A DNA stretch of 44,785 nucleotides from DATLWR01 sp035576205. GTDB lineage: Bacteria > Pseudomonadota > Zetaproteobacteria > Mariprofundales > Mariprofundaceae. Shown here one piece after another: positions 14,681 through 22,959 of the stretch (within the stretch, counting starts at the first letter, position 1; each line of letters opens with the position of its first letter). The translations under genes were made by a program, and so were the position numbers. Below the pieces are notes generated by a model. The model had not been told where the DNA came from and did no database searches. It saw nothing but the letters and a program-made list of their open reading frames with translations. The stretch covers positions 1-44,785 of the forward strand of contig DATLWR010000124.1 of NCBI GenBank assembly GCA_035576205.1, given 5' to 3'.

Positions 14681-15408
14681 CGCCGCTCGTTTTCCTGCAT
14701 GGCTGGGGACAGTCGGCACGCGTCTGGTACGGCCAGCGCGAAGCATTCCCGGAGGCGCTGTTCCTCAACCTGCCGGGCCATGGCGGTGCCCCGGAGAGTG
14801 GCGACTGGTGTGCAACCCTCGCCGCGCAACTGCCCGAAGAAGCGTGCATCCTGGTCGGCTGGTCGCTCGGCGGCATGCTGGCGATAAAACTCGCCCGCCA
14901 GTACCCCGAGCGCATCGCTGGTCTCGTGCTGGTCTCGACGTCGCCACGCTTTCGTAACAGCAACGACTGGCCGCACGGCTGCAGCGATGAAGTATTCGGC
15001 GGCTTCGTCGAGGGCGTAGCAACACAGTCGGCGAAAACTCTCGGCCGCTTCTTCACGCTGATGCTGCACGGGGAAGCTATCGAGCGCCGCGACTTCAACG
15101 AACTGGCGCGGCTGAGCATCGACCGCGAGCAGCCGCCGACGCCCGAGGGGCTGCGCCATGGCCTGCAGATGTTGGCCGAGCTCGACCTGCGTGGTGTACT
15201 GCCGGAGGTCCGGCAGCCGGCGCTGGTGCTGCACGGCGAAGCCGATGCGATCATTCCCGTTGCCGCCGGCCGCTATCTGTCGGAGCAGCTGCCGGCAGCC
15301 GACTGGCACAGCTTTCCGGGCTGCGGCCACGCGCCGTTTCTGACCCGGACGGTGACATTCAACGCACGACTGGAGGAGTGGTGTCAGACCATATCAATCG
15401 CCGCCTAG
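14677..15408 (+). CDS. bioH: Pimeloyl-ACP methyl ester carboxylesterase BioH
   Basis: Cleaves the methyl ester of pimeloyl-ACP and so ends the disguised fatty-acid cycle that builds the pimelate moiety. The 243-residue alpha/beta hydrolase has the oxyanion HGWGQS, nucleophile Ser63 in GWSLGG, the acid in HGEADAIIP and the catalytic His in GCGHAPF. It overlaps bioF by four bases and its end overlaps bioC by 28 bases, so the operon is tightly coupled. Placement between bioF and bioC supports the biotin role over a general esterase. Confidence 0.94.
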   Translation: MTPLVFLHGWGQSARVWYGQREAFPEALFLNLPGHGGAPESGDWCATLAAQLPEEACILVGWSLGGMLAIKLARQYPERIAGLVLVSTSPRFRNSNDWPHGCSDEVFGGFVEGVATQSAKTLGRFFTLMLHGEAIERRDFNELARLSIDREQPPTPEGLRHGLQMLAELDLRGVLPEVRQPALVLHGEADAIIPVAAGRYLSEQLPAADWHSFPGCGHAPFLTRTVTFNARLEEWCQTISIAA

Positions 15409-16274
15409 TACGGCGGGCCTTTTCCGGCGCCGTCGGGAGTTACGACGCGCATGCCGAGCTGCAGCGCGAGGTGGCCGACCGTCTGCTGGCACATCTCGAC
15501 TTCACCAAAATCGAGCCCGGACGCATCCTCGACATCGGTTGCGGAACCGGCTACTTCACACGCCTCTTGCGCGGCAGGTTCAAGCGCGCCGCCATCACAG
15601 CCCTCGATCTCTCCGAGCCGATGGTCGCCCATACGCGCAGCAGCCATGCCCGGCGGTTGCCATGGCACGGCCGTCACCACCACTGCGCAGGTGACGCGGC
15701 GCAATTGCCGTTTCGTGACGGTAGCTTCGATCTGGTCACCTCCAACCTCGCCATGCAGTGGTTGCCGGAGCCGGAACAGATGCTTGCCGAGATGCGCCGC
15801 GTGCTAGCCCCCGGCGGCCTGATGCTCTTCTCCACCTTCGGCCGACGCACACTGGCCGAGCTGCGCCAGTCGCTGGCCGAGATCGCCCATTCCAATGCCG
15901 GGCTAGTGCTGCCGTTCCCCGACGTCACCAGCCTCGGCAACAGCCTGATGCAGCTGCCGGTCGAACTGCCGGTGACCGATGCCGACCTGTTCACGCTCAC
16001 CTACCCCGACGTCATCAGCCTGGTCCGCGAACTGAAAGGGCTCGGCGCCTCGGCCGCCGCCATCCAGGGCCGGCAGGGGGGCCTCTACGGTCGAGCCATG
16101 ATCAGGAAGCTGGAGGAGACCTACGGCTCCAGACACCGCATGCCGGACGGCCGCATCCGCGCCACCTTCGAGGCGCTCTACGGCCAGGCCTGGTACAAGG
16201 AGGCGGGATACCAGGATCGAAACGATGTCATCCCGATCCGCGTGGCCGGCGACGTACTCGAGCATGGCGCGTAG
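15381..16274 (+). CDS. bioC: Malonyl-ACP O-methyltransferase BioC
   Basis: Methylates malonyl-ACP with SAM to start pimelate synthesis on the fatty-acid machinery. The 297-residue product has SYDAHAELQREVADRLL at the N-terminus, SAM motif I ILDIGCGTGYFTRLL near residue 50, and the later SNLAMQWLPEP, LAPGGLMLFSTFG blocks typical of BioC. There is no suitable ATG; GTG codons occur at 15378 and 15381, and GGAGG at 15372-15376 favours 15381. The gene begins inside bioH and its end overlaps bioD by 11 bases. Confidence 0.93.
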   Translation: MSDHINRRLVRRAFSGAVGSYDAHAELQREVADRLLAHLDFTKIEPGRILDIGCGTGYFTRLLRGRFKRAAITALDLSEPMVAHTRSSHARRLPWHGRHHHCAGDAAQLPFRDGSFDLVTSNLAMQWLPEPEQMLAEMRRVLAPGGLMLFSTFGRRTLAELRQSLAEIAHSNAGLVLPFPDVTSLGNSLMQLPVELPVTDADLFTLTYPDVISLVRELKGLGASAAAIQGRQGGLYGRAMIRKLEETYGSRHRMPDGRIRATFEALYGQAWYKEAGYQDRNDVIPIRVAGDVLEHGA

Positions 16275-16917
16275 TATCTTCATCACCGCCACCGATACGG
16301 GAGCGGGCAAGACCCATGTGACCAGCCATCTGGTACGGCAACTGCTGGCGCGCGGCATCCGGGCCAAGGCGATCAAGCCGGTGGCCAGCGGCCTCGATGC
16401 CGAAGGCCGCAACGACGACATCGCGGCGCTGCTCACTGCCCAAGGCCTGACCGATGCCGATGCCGTCAACCTCTACCGCTTTCCCGTGCCCGCCTCGCCG
16501 CATATTGCCGCCGAGGCAGCCGGGAACCGCATCGATCCCGCGCGGCTCGTCGACTGGTGCCGCGCGCAAGCGGCCGATCGCGATGTCTGTCTGATCGAAG
16601 GGATCGGTGGCCTGATGGTACCGCTGACCAACGATTTCCTGGTCTGCGACTGGATTGCGGCCATGCCGGAGGCCGAAGTCTGGCTGGTCGCTGGCGCCCG
16701 GCTCGGCGCCATCAACCACACACTGCTGACGCTGTCGAAACTGCAAGCAATGGGCCGTCCGGCTGCCAGAATCATCCTCAACGACGCCGGGGATAACCCC
16801 GAAGCCCTGCAGCATTTGCATAGGACAATTTCCGCCCTTGCCATACCGGATACGCTTCTTACACTTCCCTATGGAAAAATCGGGCGATTGCATGATCTGG
16901 TCACGCACATCGCCTGA
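16264..16917 (+). CDS. bioD: Dethiobiotin synthetase BioD
   Basis: Uses CO2 and ATP to close the ureido ring of 7,8-diaminopelargonate, giving dethiobiotin. The 217-residue protein has the P-loop TDTGAGKTHVT (from residue 10), the KPVASG switch with the catalytic lysine, and EGIGGLMVPL around residue 115. The ATG at 16264 lies inside the bioC end. It is the last biotin gene of this cluster: bioA is absent from the whole window and bioB is 18 kb away. A receiver-domain gene follows 21 bases later. Confidence 0.95.
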   Translation: MARSIFITATDTGAGKTHVTSHLVRQLLARGIRAKAIKPVASGLDAEGRNDDIAALLTAQGLTDADAVNLYRFPVPASPHIAAEAAGNRIDPARLVDWCRAQAADRDVCLIEGIGGLMVPLTNDFLVCDWIAAMPEAEVWLVAGARLGAINHTLLTLSKLQAMGRPAARIILNDAGDNPEALQHLHRTISALAIPDTLLTLPYGKIGRLHDLVTHIA

Positions 16918-16938
16918 GTATTGGGGAGCGGCTCTTTC

Positions 16939-17316
16939 TTGAACGTCCTGCTGATCGAAGATGAAGAAAACATGCAGACGATCATTGCCGCTTTCCTGAA
17001 GCGGTTTGCGGACAAGTATGCGCTCGATATCAAGGTCAAGGCGTTGCTCGATCCGATCCAGGGACTGTTCGAATCGACGACCAACGGCAGCAACTACGAC
17101 CTGATCCTGCTCGACGTGCGCTTGCCCAAACTTTCCGGCGACGAGATTTACCGCAGCATCATGCACGTCAACCCGGAGATCCTCGACCGCATCCTGTTCG
17201 TGACCGGCTACAAGGAAGACCTGCTGAACCGCTTTGCCGATGCCGATCTGCGCATCCTCGACAAGCCGTTCCGCTATGATCAGTTCGAGGCCCACGTATC
17301 GCCCTTGCTGGCGTAG
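16939..17316 (+). CDS. Stand-alone receiver-domain response regulator (first of a tandem pair)
   Basis: A 125-residue CheY-like protein with no output domain. The acidic pair is in LLIEDEE (residues 4-10), the phospho-acceptor is Asp59 in LILLDV, and Thr89 and Lys109 complete the site. The frame begins with TTG; TTG at 16939 is chosen because GGGGAG lies about ten bases upstream and the N-terminus then aligns with the downstream paralogue; an earlier TTG at 16921 would add six residues. It is about half identical to the next gene. The helix after beta 1 and the segment KVKALLDPIQGLFES are unlike CheY or Spo0F, so this may be a distinct subfamily. It follows bioD by 21 bases and may be read through from that operon. 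Confidence 0.85.
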   Translation: MNVLLIEDEENMQTIIAAFLKRFADKYALDIKVKALLDPIQGLFESTTNGSNYDLILLDVRLPKLSGDEIYRSIMHVNPEILDRILFVTGYKEDLLNRFADADLRILDKPFRYDQFEAHVSPLLA

Positions 17317-17329
17317 CGTTACCCCCGAC

Positions 17330-17710
17330 ATGGCCAGTGTCCTGCTCATCGACGACGAAGAACTCATGCATAACGTCGTGAACTCCTATCTGAAGCGGTA
17401 CGGCAAACAGCATGATCTCGAGATCAACGTCAAGGCCTTGCACGACCCGGTACAGGGATTCCTCGAAACCAGCATGTACGGTTCCAACTATGACCTGATC
17501 CTGCTGGATCTGCGGCTGCCGAAGCTGTCCGGCGACGAAATCTACAATAGCCTGAAACAGTTACGGCCGGAACTTCTCGAACGTGTGCTGTTTGTCACCG
17601 CCTATGGTGAAGAGTTGCAGAACCGCCTCCATGGCGAAGAGGTTCACATTCTCCAGAAGCCCTTTCTCTACAACAACTTCGAGACCGCCATATCGACCAT
17701 GCTTTCCTAG
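17330..17710 (+). CDS. Stand-alone receiver-domain response regulator (second of a tandem pair)
   Basis: A 126-residue receiver with Asp60 as phospho-acceptor, Thr90 and Lys110, and the same shared block NYDLILLDxRLPKLSGDEIY as the upstream paralogue. The pair must stem from a tandem duplication. Without an output domain it should work by protein-protein contact or as a phosphate sink or relay. No histidine kinase adjoins it directly; the kinase at 19072 has an OmpR-type partner of its own. The stop TAG lies on the same CTAG that ends the convergent Nudix gene. Confidence 0.88.
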   Translation: MASVLLIDDEELMHNVVNSYLKRYGKQHDLEINVKALHDPVQGFLETSMYGSNYDLILLDLRLPKLSGDEIYNSLKQLRPELLERVLFVTAYGEELQNRLHGEEVHILQKPFLYNNFETAISTMLS

Positions 17711-18297
17711 GCCGGCCCCGGCCTGCATCTTCCCGCCGATCCAAAAGCCAGCAAAAGCGCCAGCATCGGCGCCCCGGAATTGATCCGCCCCTCGACCAGC
17801 CACTGCATGGCCTCGGCGCGCGGCAGCCAGAAGGCATGGATATCCTCCTGTTCGTGATCCATGCCGCCGCCATCGCCGGCAGCATCGTGTTTGTCGACCT
17901 CGCCGAAGTAGAGATCGATCCGCTCGGATGAACCGCCGGGTGTGGAGTAATAGCGCCCCAGATGCTGCAGCTCTTCCGGCCGGTAACCTGTCTCCTCCTC
18001 CGCCTCCCGCACCGCGGCATCCTCGGGCGACTCGCCCGCATCGATCATGCCGGCCACGATCTCGACCAGCCACGGATCCTCCTCGCGCACGGCCGGACCG
18101 ATACGGAACTGCTGCAGCAACAGCACCTCATCGACGCTTGGATCGTAAAGCAGCACCGCCACGGCATCGCCGCGCTCCAGATGTTCGCGCACGATCGTCT
18201 GGCTGCCGCCGGCAAAACAGTCGTGCTCGACCGTACAGGCGTCGAGATGGAAAAAACCGCGGTAAAGCGGCTTGCGTCCGGTGATCCGATACTTCAT
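17707..18297 (-). CDS. Nudix hydrolase, ADP-ribose pyrophosphatase type
   Basis: Hydrolyses nucleoside diphosphates linked to another group, most likely ADP-ribose. The 196-residue protein has a full Nudix box at residues 83-105 (G x5 E x7 REAEEETGY pattern: G83, E89, R97, E98, E101, E102, G104). The N-terminal strand region and the YYSTPGGSSERIDLYFGEV block after the box match the NudF group rather than MutT. The ATG at 18297 follows GGAGGAG; a much longer upstream frame is an antisense shadow. It is divergent from the OmpR-type regulator with 60 bases between the starts. Confidence 0.92.
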   Translation of the reverse strand: MKYRITGRKPLYRGFFHLDACTVEHDCFAGGSQTIVREHLERGDAVAVLLYDPSVDEVLLLQQFRIGPAVREEDPWLVEIVAGMIDAGESPEDAAVREAEEETGYRPEELQHLGRYYSTPGGSSERIDLYFGEVDKHDAAGDGGGMDHEQEDIHAFWLPRAEAMQWLVEGRINSGAPMLALLLAFGSAGRCRPGPA

Positions 18298-18357
18298 GTA
18301 ACTCCTCCAGTCGATTCGGGATTCGCGCCGGCTGTTTGCAATGCTACACTCCCTCGC

Positions 18358-19041
18358 ATGAAAATTCTGGTGGTCGAAGACGAAGAACGCGTAGCCCATT
18401 TCATCCAGAAGGGATTGAAGGAGGAGGGGCACGCCGTCGACATGTCGTATGACGGCGAGGATGGCGAGTTCCTCGCCGAGGTCAACGAATACGACCTGAT
18501 CATCCTCGATCTGATGCTGCCGAAGAAGAGCGGCATCACCGTCTGCCGCGAGCTGCGCGACCGGGGAGTAGCCACGCCGATCCTGATGCTCACCGCCCGT
18601 GACAGCGTCGAGGACAAGGTGCGCGGCCTCGATGCCGGCGCCGACGACTACATGGCCAAACCATTCGCCTTCGAGGAGCTGCTGGCCCGCGTGCGCGCCC
18701 TGTTGCGCCGTCGCTCGGAAAGCAAGACGCCGACGCTGAAGATCGCCGACCTGGAACTGGACCCGATCAGCCGCCGGGTAACGCGCGGCGGCAAGCCGAT
18801 CCGCCTGACCACCAAGGAATACGCGCTGCTCGAGTACCTGCTCCGCAATCCGCGCAAGGTCCTGTCGCGCACGCTGATCGGCGAACACGTCTGGGACATG
18901 AACTTCGACCCGGAAAGCAACGTCATCGACGTCTATGTCAGCCATTTGCGCTCCAAGGTGGACAAGGGCTTCGACATCGCGCTGATCCATACCCTGCGTG
19001 GCCAGGGCTATATCCTGACCGACGAGGCGCCGCCGTCCTGA
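18358..19041 (+). CDS. OmpR/PhoB-family response regulator
   Basis: A 227-residue two-domain regulator. Receiver: Glu8/Asp9 in VVEDEE, phospho-acceptor Asp51 in IILDLMLP, Thr79 and Lys101. Output: a winged helix from about residue 128 with TTKEYALLEYLLRNP and the recognition region NVIDVYVSHLRSKVD, ending in HTLRGQGYIL. The sequence is close to the CusR/CopR/IrlR group that often controls metal or stress genes, but no target is adjacent. The cognate sensor kinase begins 30 bases downstream, and the pair is likely one operon. Confidence 0.95.
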   Translation: MKILVVEDEERVAHFIQKGLKEEGHAVDMSYDGEDGEFLAEVNEYDLIILDLMLPKKSGITVCRELRDRGVATPILMLTARDSVEDKVRGLDAGADDYMAKPFAFEELLARVRALLRRRSESKTPTLKIADLELDPISRRVTRGGKPIRLTTKEYALLEYLLRNPRKVLSRTLIGEHVWDMNFDPESNVIDVYVSHLRSKVDKGFDIALIHTLRGQGYILTDEAPPS

Positions 19042-19071
19042 CGCCGCACCGTTCATACTGCCGAGCCACAT

Positions 19072-20559
19072 ATGCTTAACTGGCTTCGCTCGAACATTCT
19101 CCGTACCTTCCGGGGCAGATTGGCGCTGCTCTATATCGCGCTGGAGTTCGGCATCCTGCTGTTCGCCGCCGTCCTGCTCTATGCCGCCCTGTCGCACCGC
19201 GTGCACCAGGAGGTGGACGAACAGCTGGCCGAACAGGGCCAGGGGATCGCCAGCGAACTGGAACGGTCGCCCTTCTACTTCTGGTCCGGCCACCTGAACG
19301 AGTATGCCTCGCATTATCCGGGCGCCATCCAGCTGGTCGCCGCCAACGGTCTCGTACTGTTCACCTCCGACCGCACGCTGATCGACCGCGGCGGCGACGA
19401 TGTCAGTGCCGCGCTCGGCAGAACCTTCAATCTCGACAAACCGGCGTTCGCCTCGACCCAGTCGCTGCTGCGCAAGAGCAACATCCGCGTCATCGTCATC
19501 CCGATCCACCGCGCCGGTCGGGTCGTGGCGGCATTGATGCTGGGACGCAGCACCGCCGATATCAGCGCCGTCTTCAACCTGATGTACCTGATCGGTGGCA
19601 TCCTCGGCCTGATCTCGATCTTCATCAGTTCCGCGGCAGGCTATTACATGGCCAAACAGGCGCTGGCGCCGATCCAGGAGATCACCAGCACCGCGCGAGC
19701 CGTGGCGGCAGGTGACCTGTCACGCCGGCTGACCTCGAAAACGCAGGACAAGGAGATCCGCATTCTGGTGAAGGTTCTGAACAAGATGTTCCAGGACCTG
19801 GAGGCGAGCTTCGTGGCCCAGAAGCGGTTCACGGCCGATGCCTCGCACGAACTGCGGTTGCCGCTGACCATCCTGAAAGGGGAGATTGAAGTGGCCCTGC
19901 GCCACCCGCGTACGGCCGAGGAGTATGCCCAGACACTGCAGCAGCAGCTGGAGACCATCGATCGCATCGAGCGCATCGTCAACGACCTCTTGACCCTGGC
20001 GCGCGCCGACGCCGGCCAGCTCGAACTCGTGCAGGAGCCGGTCGACCTGTCACTGTTGCTGCAGGAGGTGGGGCAGCAGCATCTGGTGCTGTTTGCCGGC
20101 CAGCACATCGAACTCGATATGGACATCGACGAAGGCCTCGAGGTGATGGGCGATGCCAGCCATCTCGAACGGCTGTTGATGAACCTGTTGAACAACGCCT
20201 ACAAACACGCTCCGGAAGGCTCGACCGTGCGGCTCGCTGCCCGATCCCGTGACGGCATCGCGTCCATCAGCGTCAGCGACCAGGGCGCCGGCATTGCGCC
20301 GGAACAGCAGTCGCTGCTGTTCGATCGTTTCTTCCGCGCCGATGATGCCCGTTGCCGCAAGCAGGGGGAGGGAGCCGGCCTCGGGCTGGCGATCTGCAAA
20401 CGAATCGTCGAAGCACATGGCGGCGATATCCGGGTCGAGAGCGTACCGGGCCACGGCGCCACATTCATCGTCGAGCTGCCGCTGCTCGGACCGGATCCGG
20501 CCCATTCCCGGCGGCTGCTGGCCGTCATGCAGCAACCATCCGAGTCTGACGAATCATAA
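19072..20559 (+). CDS. Membrane sensor histidine kinase paired with the OmpR-type regulator
   Basis: The 495-residue kinase has two membrane helices (about residues 18-40 and 170-192) enclosing a 130-residue periplasmic sensor, then a HAMP linker (about 193-245), an HisKA domain with phospho-acceptor His259 in FTADASHELRLPL, and a HATPase domain with N-box NNAYKHAP, DQGAGI and GAGLGLAI. The architecture is that of EnvZ/CusS-type sensors. The canonical H-box SHELRTPL reads SHELRLPL here. A bidirectional terminator follows immediately, closing the two-gene operon. Confidence 0.95.
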   Translation: MLNWLRSNILRTFRGRLALLYIALEFGILLFAAVLLYAALSHRVHQEVDEQLAEQGQGIASELERSPFYFWSGHLNEYASHYPGAIQLVAANGLVLFTSDRTLIDRGGDDVSAALGRTFNLDKPAFASTQSLLRKSNIRVIVIPIHRAGRVVAALMLGRSTADISAVFNLMYLIGGILGLISIFISSAAGYYMAKQALAPIQEITSTARAVAAGDLSRRLTSKTQDKEIRILVKVLNKMFQDLEASFVAQKRFTADASHELRLPLTILKGEIEVALRHPRTAEEYAQTLQQQLETIDRIERIVNDLLTLARADAGQLELVQEPVDLSLLLQEVGQQHLVLFAGQHIELDMDIDEGLEVMGDASHLERLLMNLLNNAYKHAPEGSTVRLAARSRDGIASISVSDQGAGIAPEQQSLLFDRFFRADDARCRKQGEGAGLGLAICKRIVEAHGGDIRVESVPGHGATFIVELPLLGPDPAHSRRLLAVMQQPSESDES

Positions 20560-20560
20560 A

Positions 20561-20583
20561 AAAGGGGGCATGACGCCCCCTTT
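20561..20583. terminator. Bidirectional terminator
   Basis: A 9-bp stem (20561-20569 with 20575-20583) and five-base loop. A-rich bases precede it and TTTCTTT covers its right side, so it can end the kinase operon on the plus strand and the propeller-protein operon on the minus strand. Confidence 0.85.
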
Positions 20584-20602
20584 CTTTCGAGTCCGGACCA
20601 AC

Positions 20603-21649
20603 CTACTTCGATGCAGTCGACGGCAGGACGATGTTCCAGATATGGAAGCCGGCCGTACCGCCCTTGACCTGATGGGCCGCCTGCGTTTCCTTGTCGATCT
20701 TGCGATCGGAGTGGAACAGCACCCTGTTGCCTGTCGCCACACTCGGCGCGCCATCGCGTGCCGGGTCCATGGTCAGGCGCAGCAGATCGCGGCCGTCACG
20801 TCCGATCGACCAGATGTCCCAGTTGCCCTTCTCCGGGTCGCGCATGTCCGCATCGGCCCGGTTTGAGGCAAATACGATCCGCTTGCCATCCGGCGTCCAG
20901 GCCGGCTGCACATCGATGCAACGGTCGTCGGTCAGCTGCATCAGTTCGGAACCATCGATGCGCATCAGGAAAAGATGCCGGCTGCGGCCGGCCTCCATCG
21001 AGAAAGCAACCCACTGCCCATCCGGTGATACAGCCGGATTGATGCCGTCGCTGAGCATGCGCTCGGCACCATCGGCGCTGATGCGTACGACCTGCGCATG
21101 CTGGTTGGGAATATCCCAGTTATCGAAATCATCCGACGTACGGGGCACGGGCTTGCCTTCCGACAGCAACCGGACGCCGATCATGCTGCCATCGGCAAGC
21201 AGCGTTACCTGGGTCAGGTTTCCGTGCAGGGCAATCGCCCGGCGCAGGGCACCTTGGCCATCGGCAGGTTTGGTCCACAGTCCCAGACTGCCGGCGCGGG
21301 TCGACAGGAAACTCACCTCGTCATTGCCATGCCAGCCGAAGGAATCGGGCGCATGCACGTCGTCGCTAACGTCGTTCAGAGGATCGCCGTTCTCGAGCAC
21401 CCGGCGGGAAACCTCGTTGACTTGCCGGCTGCTGACCACGGCCAGGAACGACTTGCTGTCCGGCGACACCCGCGGATACATCTCGTTCTGTCCGGGTTCG
21501 AGCGTCAGCAATGCCGCCGCATCGGCCGGCACCTCTTTCTTGCCCGCGGTTGCCGGCGTATGGGACTTCAGCCAGTCCATGAAATCGGCCGCCCCTGCCG
21601 CTGGCGTTCCCAGCAGCAGGACGGCGGCAATCATCAATGACTTCTTCAT
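20603..21649 (-). CDS. Exported TolB-like beta-propeller protein
   Basis: The 348-residue product has a signal peptide (MKKSLMIAAVLLLG, cleavage near GAADF). The mature part contains WD40-like PD40 repeats with the motif SPDGxxxxF, for example SPDGQWVAFS and TPDGKRIVFASNR, which build a beta-propeller as in TolB. Unlike TolB it lacks the N-terminal Ton-box-interacting domain in a recognisable form and is not flanked by tolQRA or pal. The ATG at 21649 has GGAG eight bases upstream. It directly follows a paralogue and probably belongs to the same operon. Periplasmic binding or scaffolding is a reasonable inference; the ligand is unknown. Confidence 0.82.
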   Translation of the reverse strand: MKKSLMIAAVLLLGTPAAGAADFMDWLKSHTPATAGKKEVPADAAALLTLEPGQNEMYPRVSPDSKSFLAVVSSRQVNEVSRRVLENGDPLNDVSDDVHAPDSFGWHGNDEVSFLSTRAGSLGLWTKPADGQGALRRAIALHGNLTQVTLLADGSMIGVRLLSEGKPVPRTSDDFDNWDIPNQHAQVVRISADGAERMLSDGINPAVSPDGQWVAFSMEAGRSRHLFLMRIDGSELMQLTDDRCIDVQPAWTPDGKRIVFASNRADADMRDPEKGNWDIWSIGRDGRDLLRLTMDPARDGAPSVATGNRVLFHSDRKIDKETQAAHQVKGGTAGFHIWNIVLPSTASK

Positions 21650-21674
21650 GTTCGATACTCCATTGATTGCCATC

Positions 21675-22772
21675 TCAGTTGATCTTTACTTGCCAGAGGT
21701 TCCAGCCCGAGACGGTTTTGGCCTGCGGCGCTTTCGGATCGCGATTGGAGTGGAAAACCAGCGTGTGCGCATCCAGCCAGGCCACGCCGCCGTCGCTGGC
21801 GCCCACCGCATTGGTGATGCGCTCGATGCGATAGCTCTTCATGTCCATGACGTAGATGGAGGTGTTGCGGACATCGCCCTTGCTGTCGCGATTGGAAACG
21901 AAGGCCAGTTTGGTGCCGTCCGGGCTCCAGGACGGTTCGAACTCGCCGAAGTCGTCGGTCGTCAGCTGCGTCAGGTCGCTACCGTCCACTCCCTGCACCC
22001 ATAGGTCGTAGTTGCCGTTCAGCTCACGGACAAAGGCGATCCGGTGTCCATCCGGCGACACGGCACCGTTGTAGGCATTAGGGATCATGGTCAGCTGGCT
22101 GCTGGCACGTTCGAAGACGAATAGCGCCGGTGGGTCAAACTTGTTGCCGTTGCCGGTTTTCGTCGGCGCGTAGCCCATCTTGTAGCGGAAATTGTTGGAA
22201 TCATAGATACGCCAGCCCTGGCCAAGCAGTTCACTGTTGTTGACGTTGCCGAACTCGTTGAGCAGCTCATTGTAGCGTGTCTTCTCGAAGGTCGAATCGA
22301 AGCACCAGACCTGGCCGTTGCTCGAGGCATTCAGATGCTGGGGAGCCAGCGCGCCGCGGTAGGTTCCCATGTTGGCGATCGCCACATGGCCGTCACCGTG
22401 CGCCTGCTTCATCCAAGCCGAGATCGGCCCCAATCGGCTGCTGACGTAGCCCACTGCGCCATCGCTGATCGCCACGCCATACCACACCGCTTCACCGACG
22501 GCCGTCGGCCGGATTTCCGTACCGCCCGACTGGATGGCGCGTGCCGATACCTGGACGACGCTGTAGTCATTGACACCCTTGCGCCGGTCATAAACCAGAA
22601 AATCTCCGGCCACCGACGGATAAACGAGATCGGCCGACTTCTCGCTCAACAGCAGATTTACCGGATACAGCGGTTCCGGCACCTTGTTGTTATCTGCAGC
22701 AAAAGCCGCCCCCGCAACCATGACCGCGGCCAGGCCGGCAGCTGCCATAAACCCCTGCTTGATGCTCTTCAT
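21675..22772 (-). CDS. Exported TolB-like beta-propeller protein, upstream paralogue
   Basis: A 365-residue product with a signal peptide (MKSIKQGFMAAAGLAAVM, cleavage near AAFAADN). Two clear PD40 motifs, SPDGHRIAFVRE and SPDGTKLAFVSNRD, lie in the C-terminal half; the N-terminal half has DFLVYDRRKG-like repeats that look degenerate. Both this and the next protein end with a HSNRDPK or HSDRKID strand followed by a W-N-[IL]-W segment, so they share ancestry. The ATG at 22772 follows AAGGAG. It is divergent from ilvC with 187 bases between the starts, the likely site of both promoters; no leader peptide or riboswitch is apparent there. Confidence 0.82.
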   Translation of the reverse strand: MKSIKQGFMAAAGLAAVMVAGAAFAADNNKVPEPLYPVNLLLSEKSADLVYPSVAGDFLVYDRRKGVNDYSVVQVSARAIQSGGTEIRPTAVGEAVWYGVAISDGAVGYVSSRLGPISAWMKQAHGDGHVAIANMGTYRGALAPQHLNASSNGQVWCFDSTFEKTRYNELLNEFGNVNNSELLGQGWRIYDSNNFRYKMGYAPTKTGNGNKFDPPALFVFERASSQLTMIPNAYNGAVSPDGHRIAFVRELNGNYDLWVQGVDGSDLTQLTTDDFGEFEPSWSPDGTKLAFVSNRDSKGDVRNTSIYVMDMKSYRIERITNAVGASDGGVAWLDAHTLVFHSNRDPKAPQAKTVSGWNLWQVKIN

Positions 22773-22959
22773 CGCACACTCCTTGTCGATCATTTGCCCT
22801 CCGGCCCTCCGAAGCCGAAAAGTAGTTGTAGTTGTCAACATAATCAACTGGCGGCTCGCAACCCGCTGCGGTCGTCGCAAAAAAAGGTGAAGTTTCGTTC
22901 GGAACCGTTTAAGCTGCGCCGCCTTTATCAATTGCGAGTTTGCCTAGAGGAGTTTCATC

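Noticed and set aside
18298..19509. Minus-strand extension of the Nudix frame across the regulator and kinase genes
   Set aside because: The Nudix protein has a strong ribosome site at 18297 and the extension is low-complexity antisense sequence.
22773..22959. Possible leader peptide or riboswitch before ilvC
   Set aside because: No short frame rich in Val/Leu/Ile codons and no terminator-antiterminator pair is visible.
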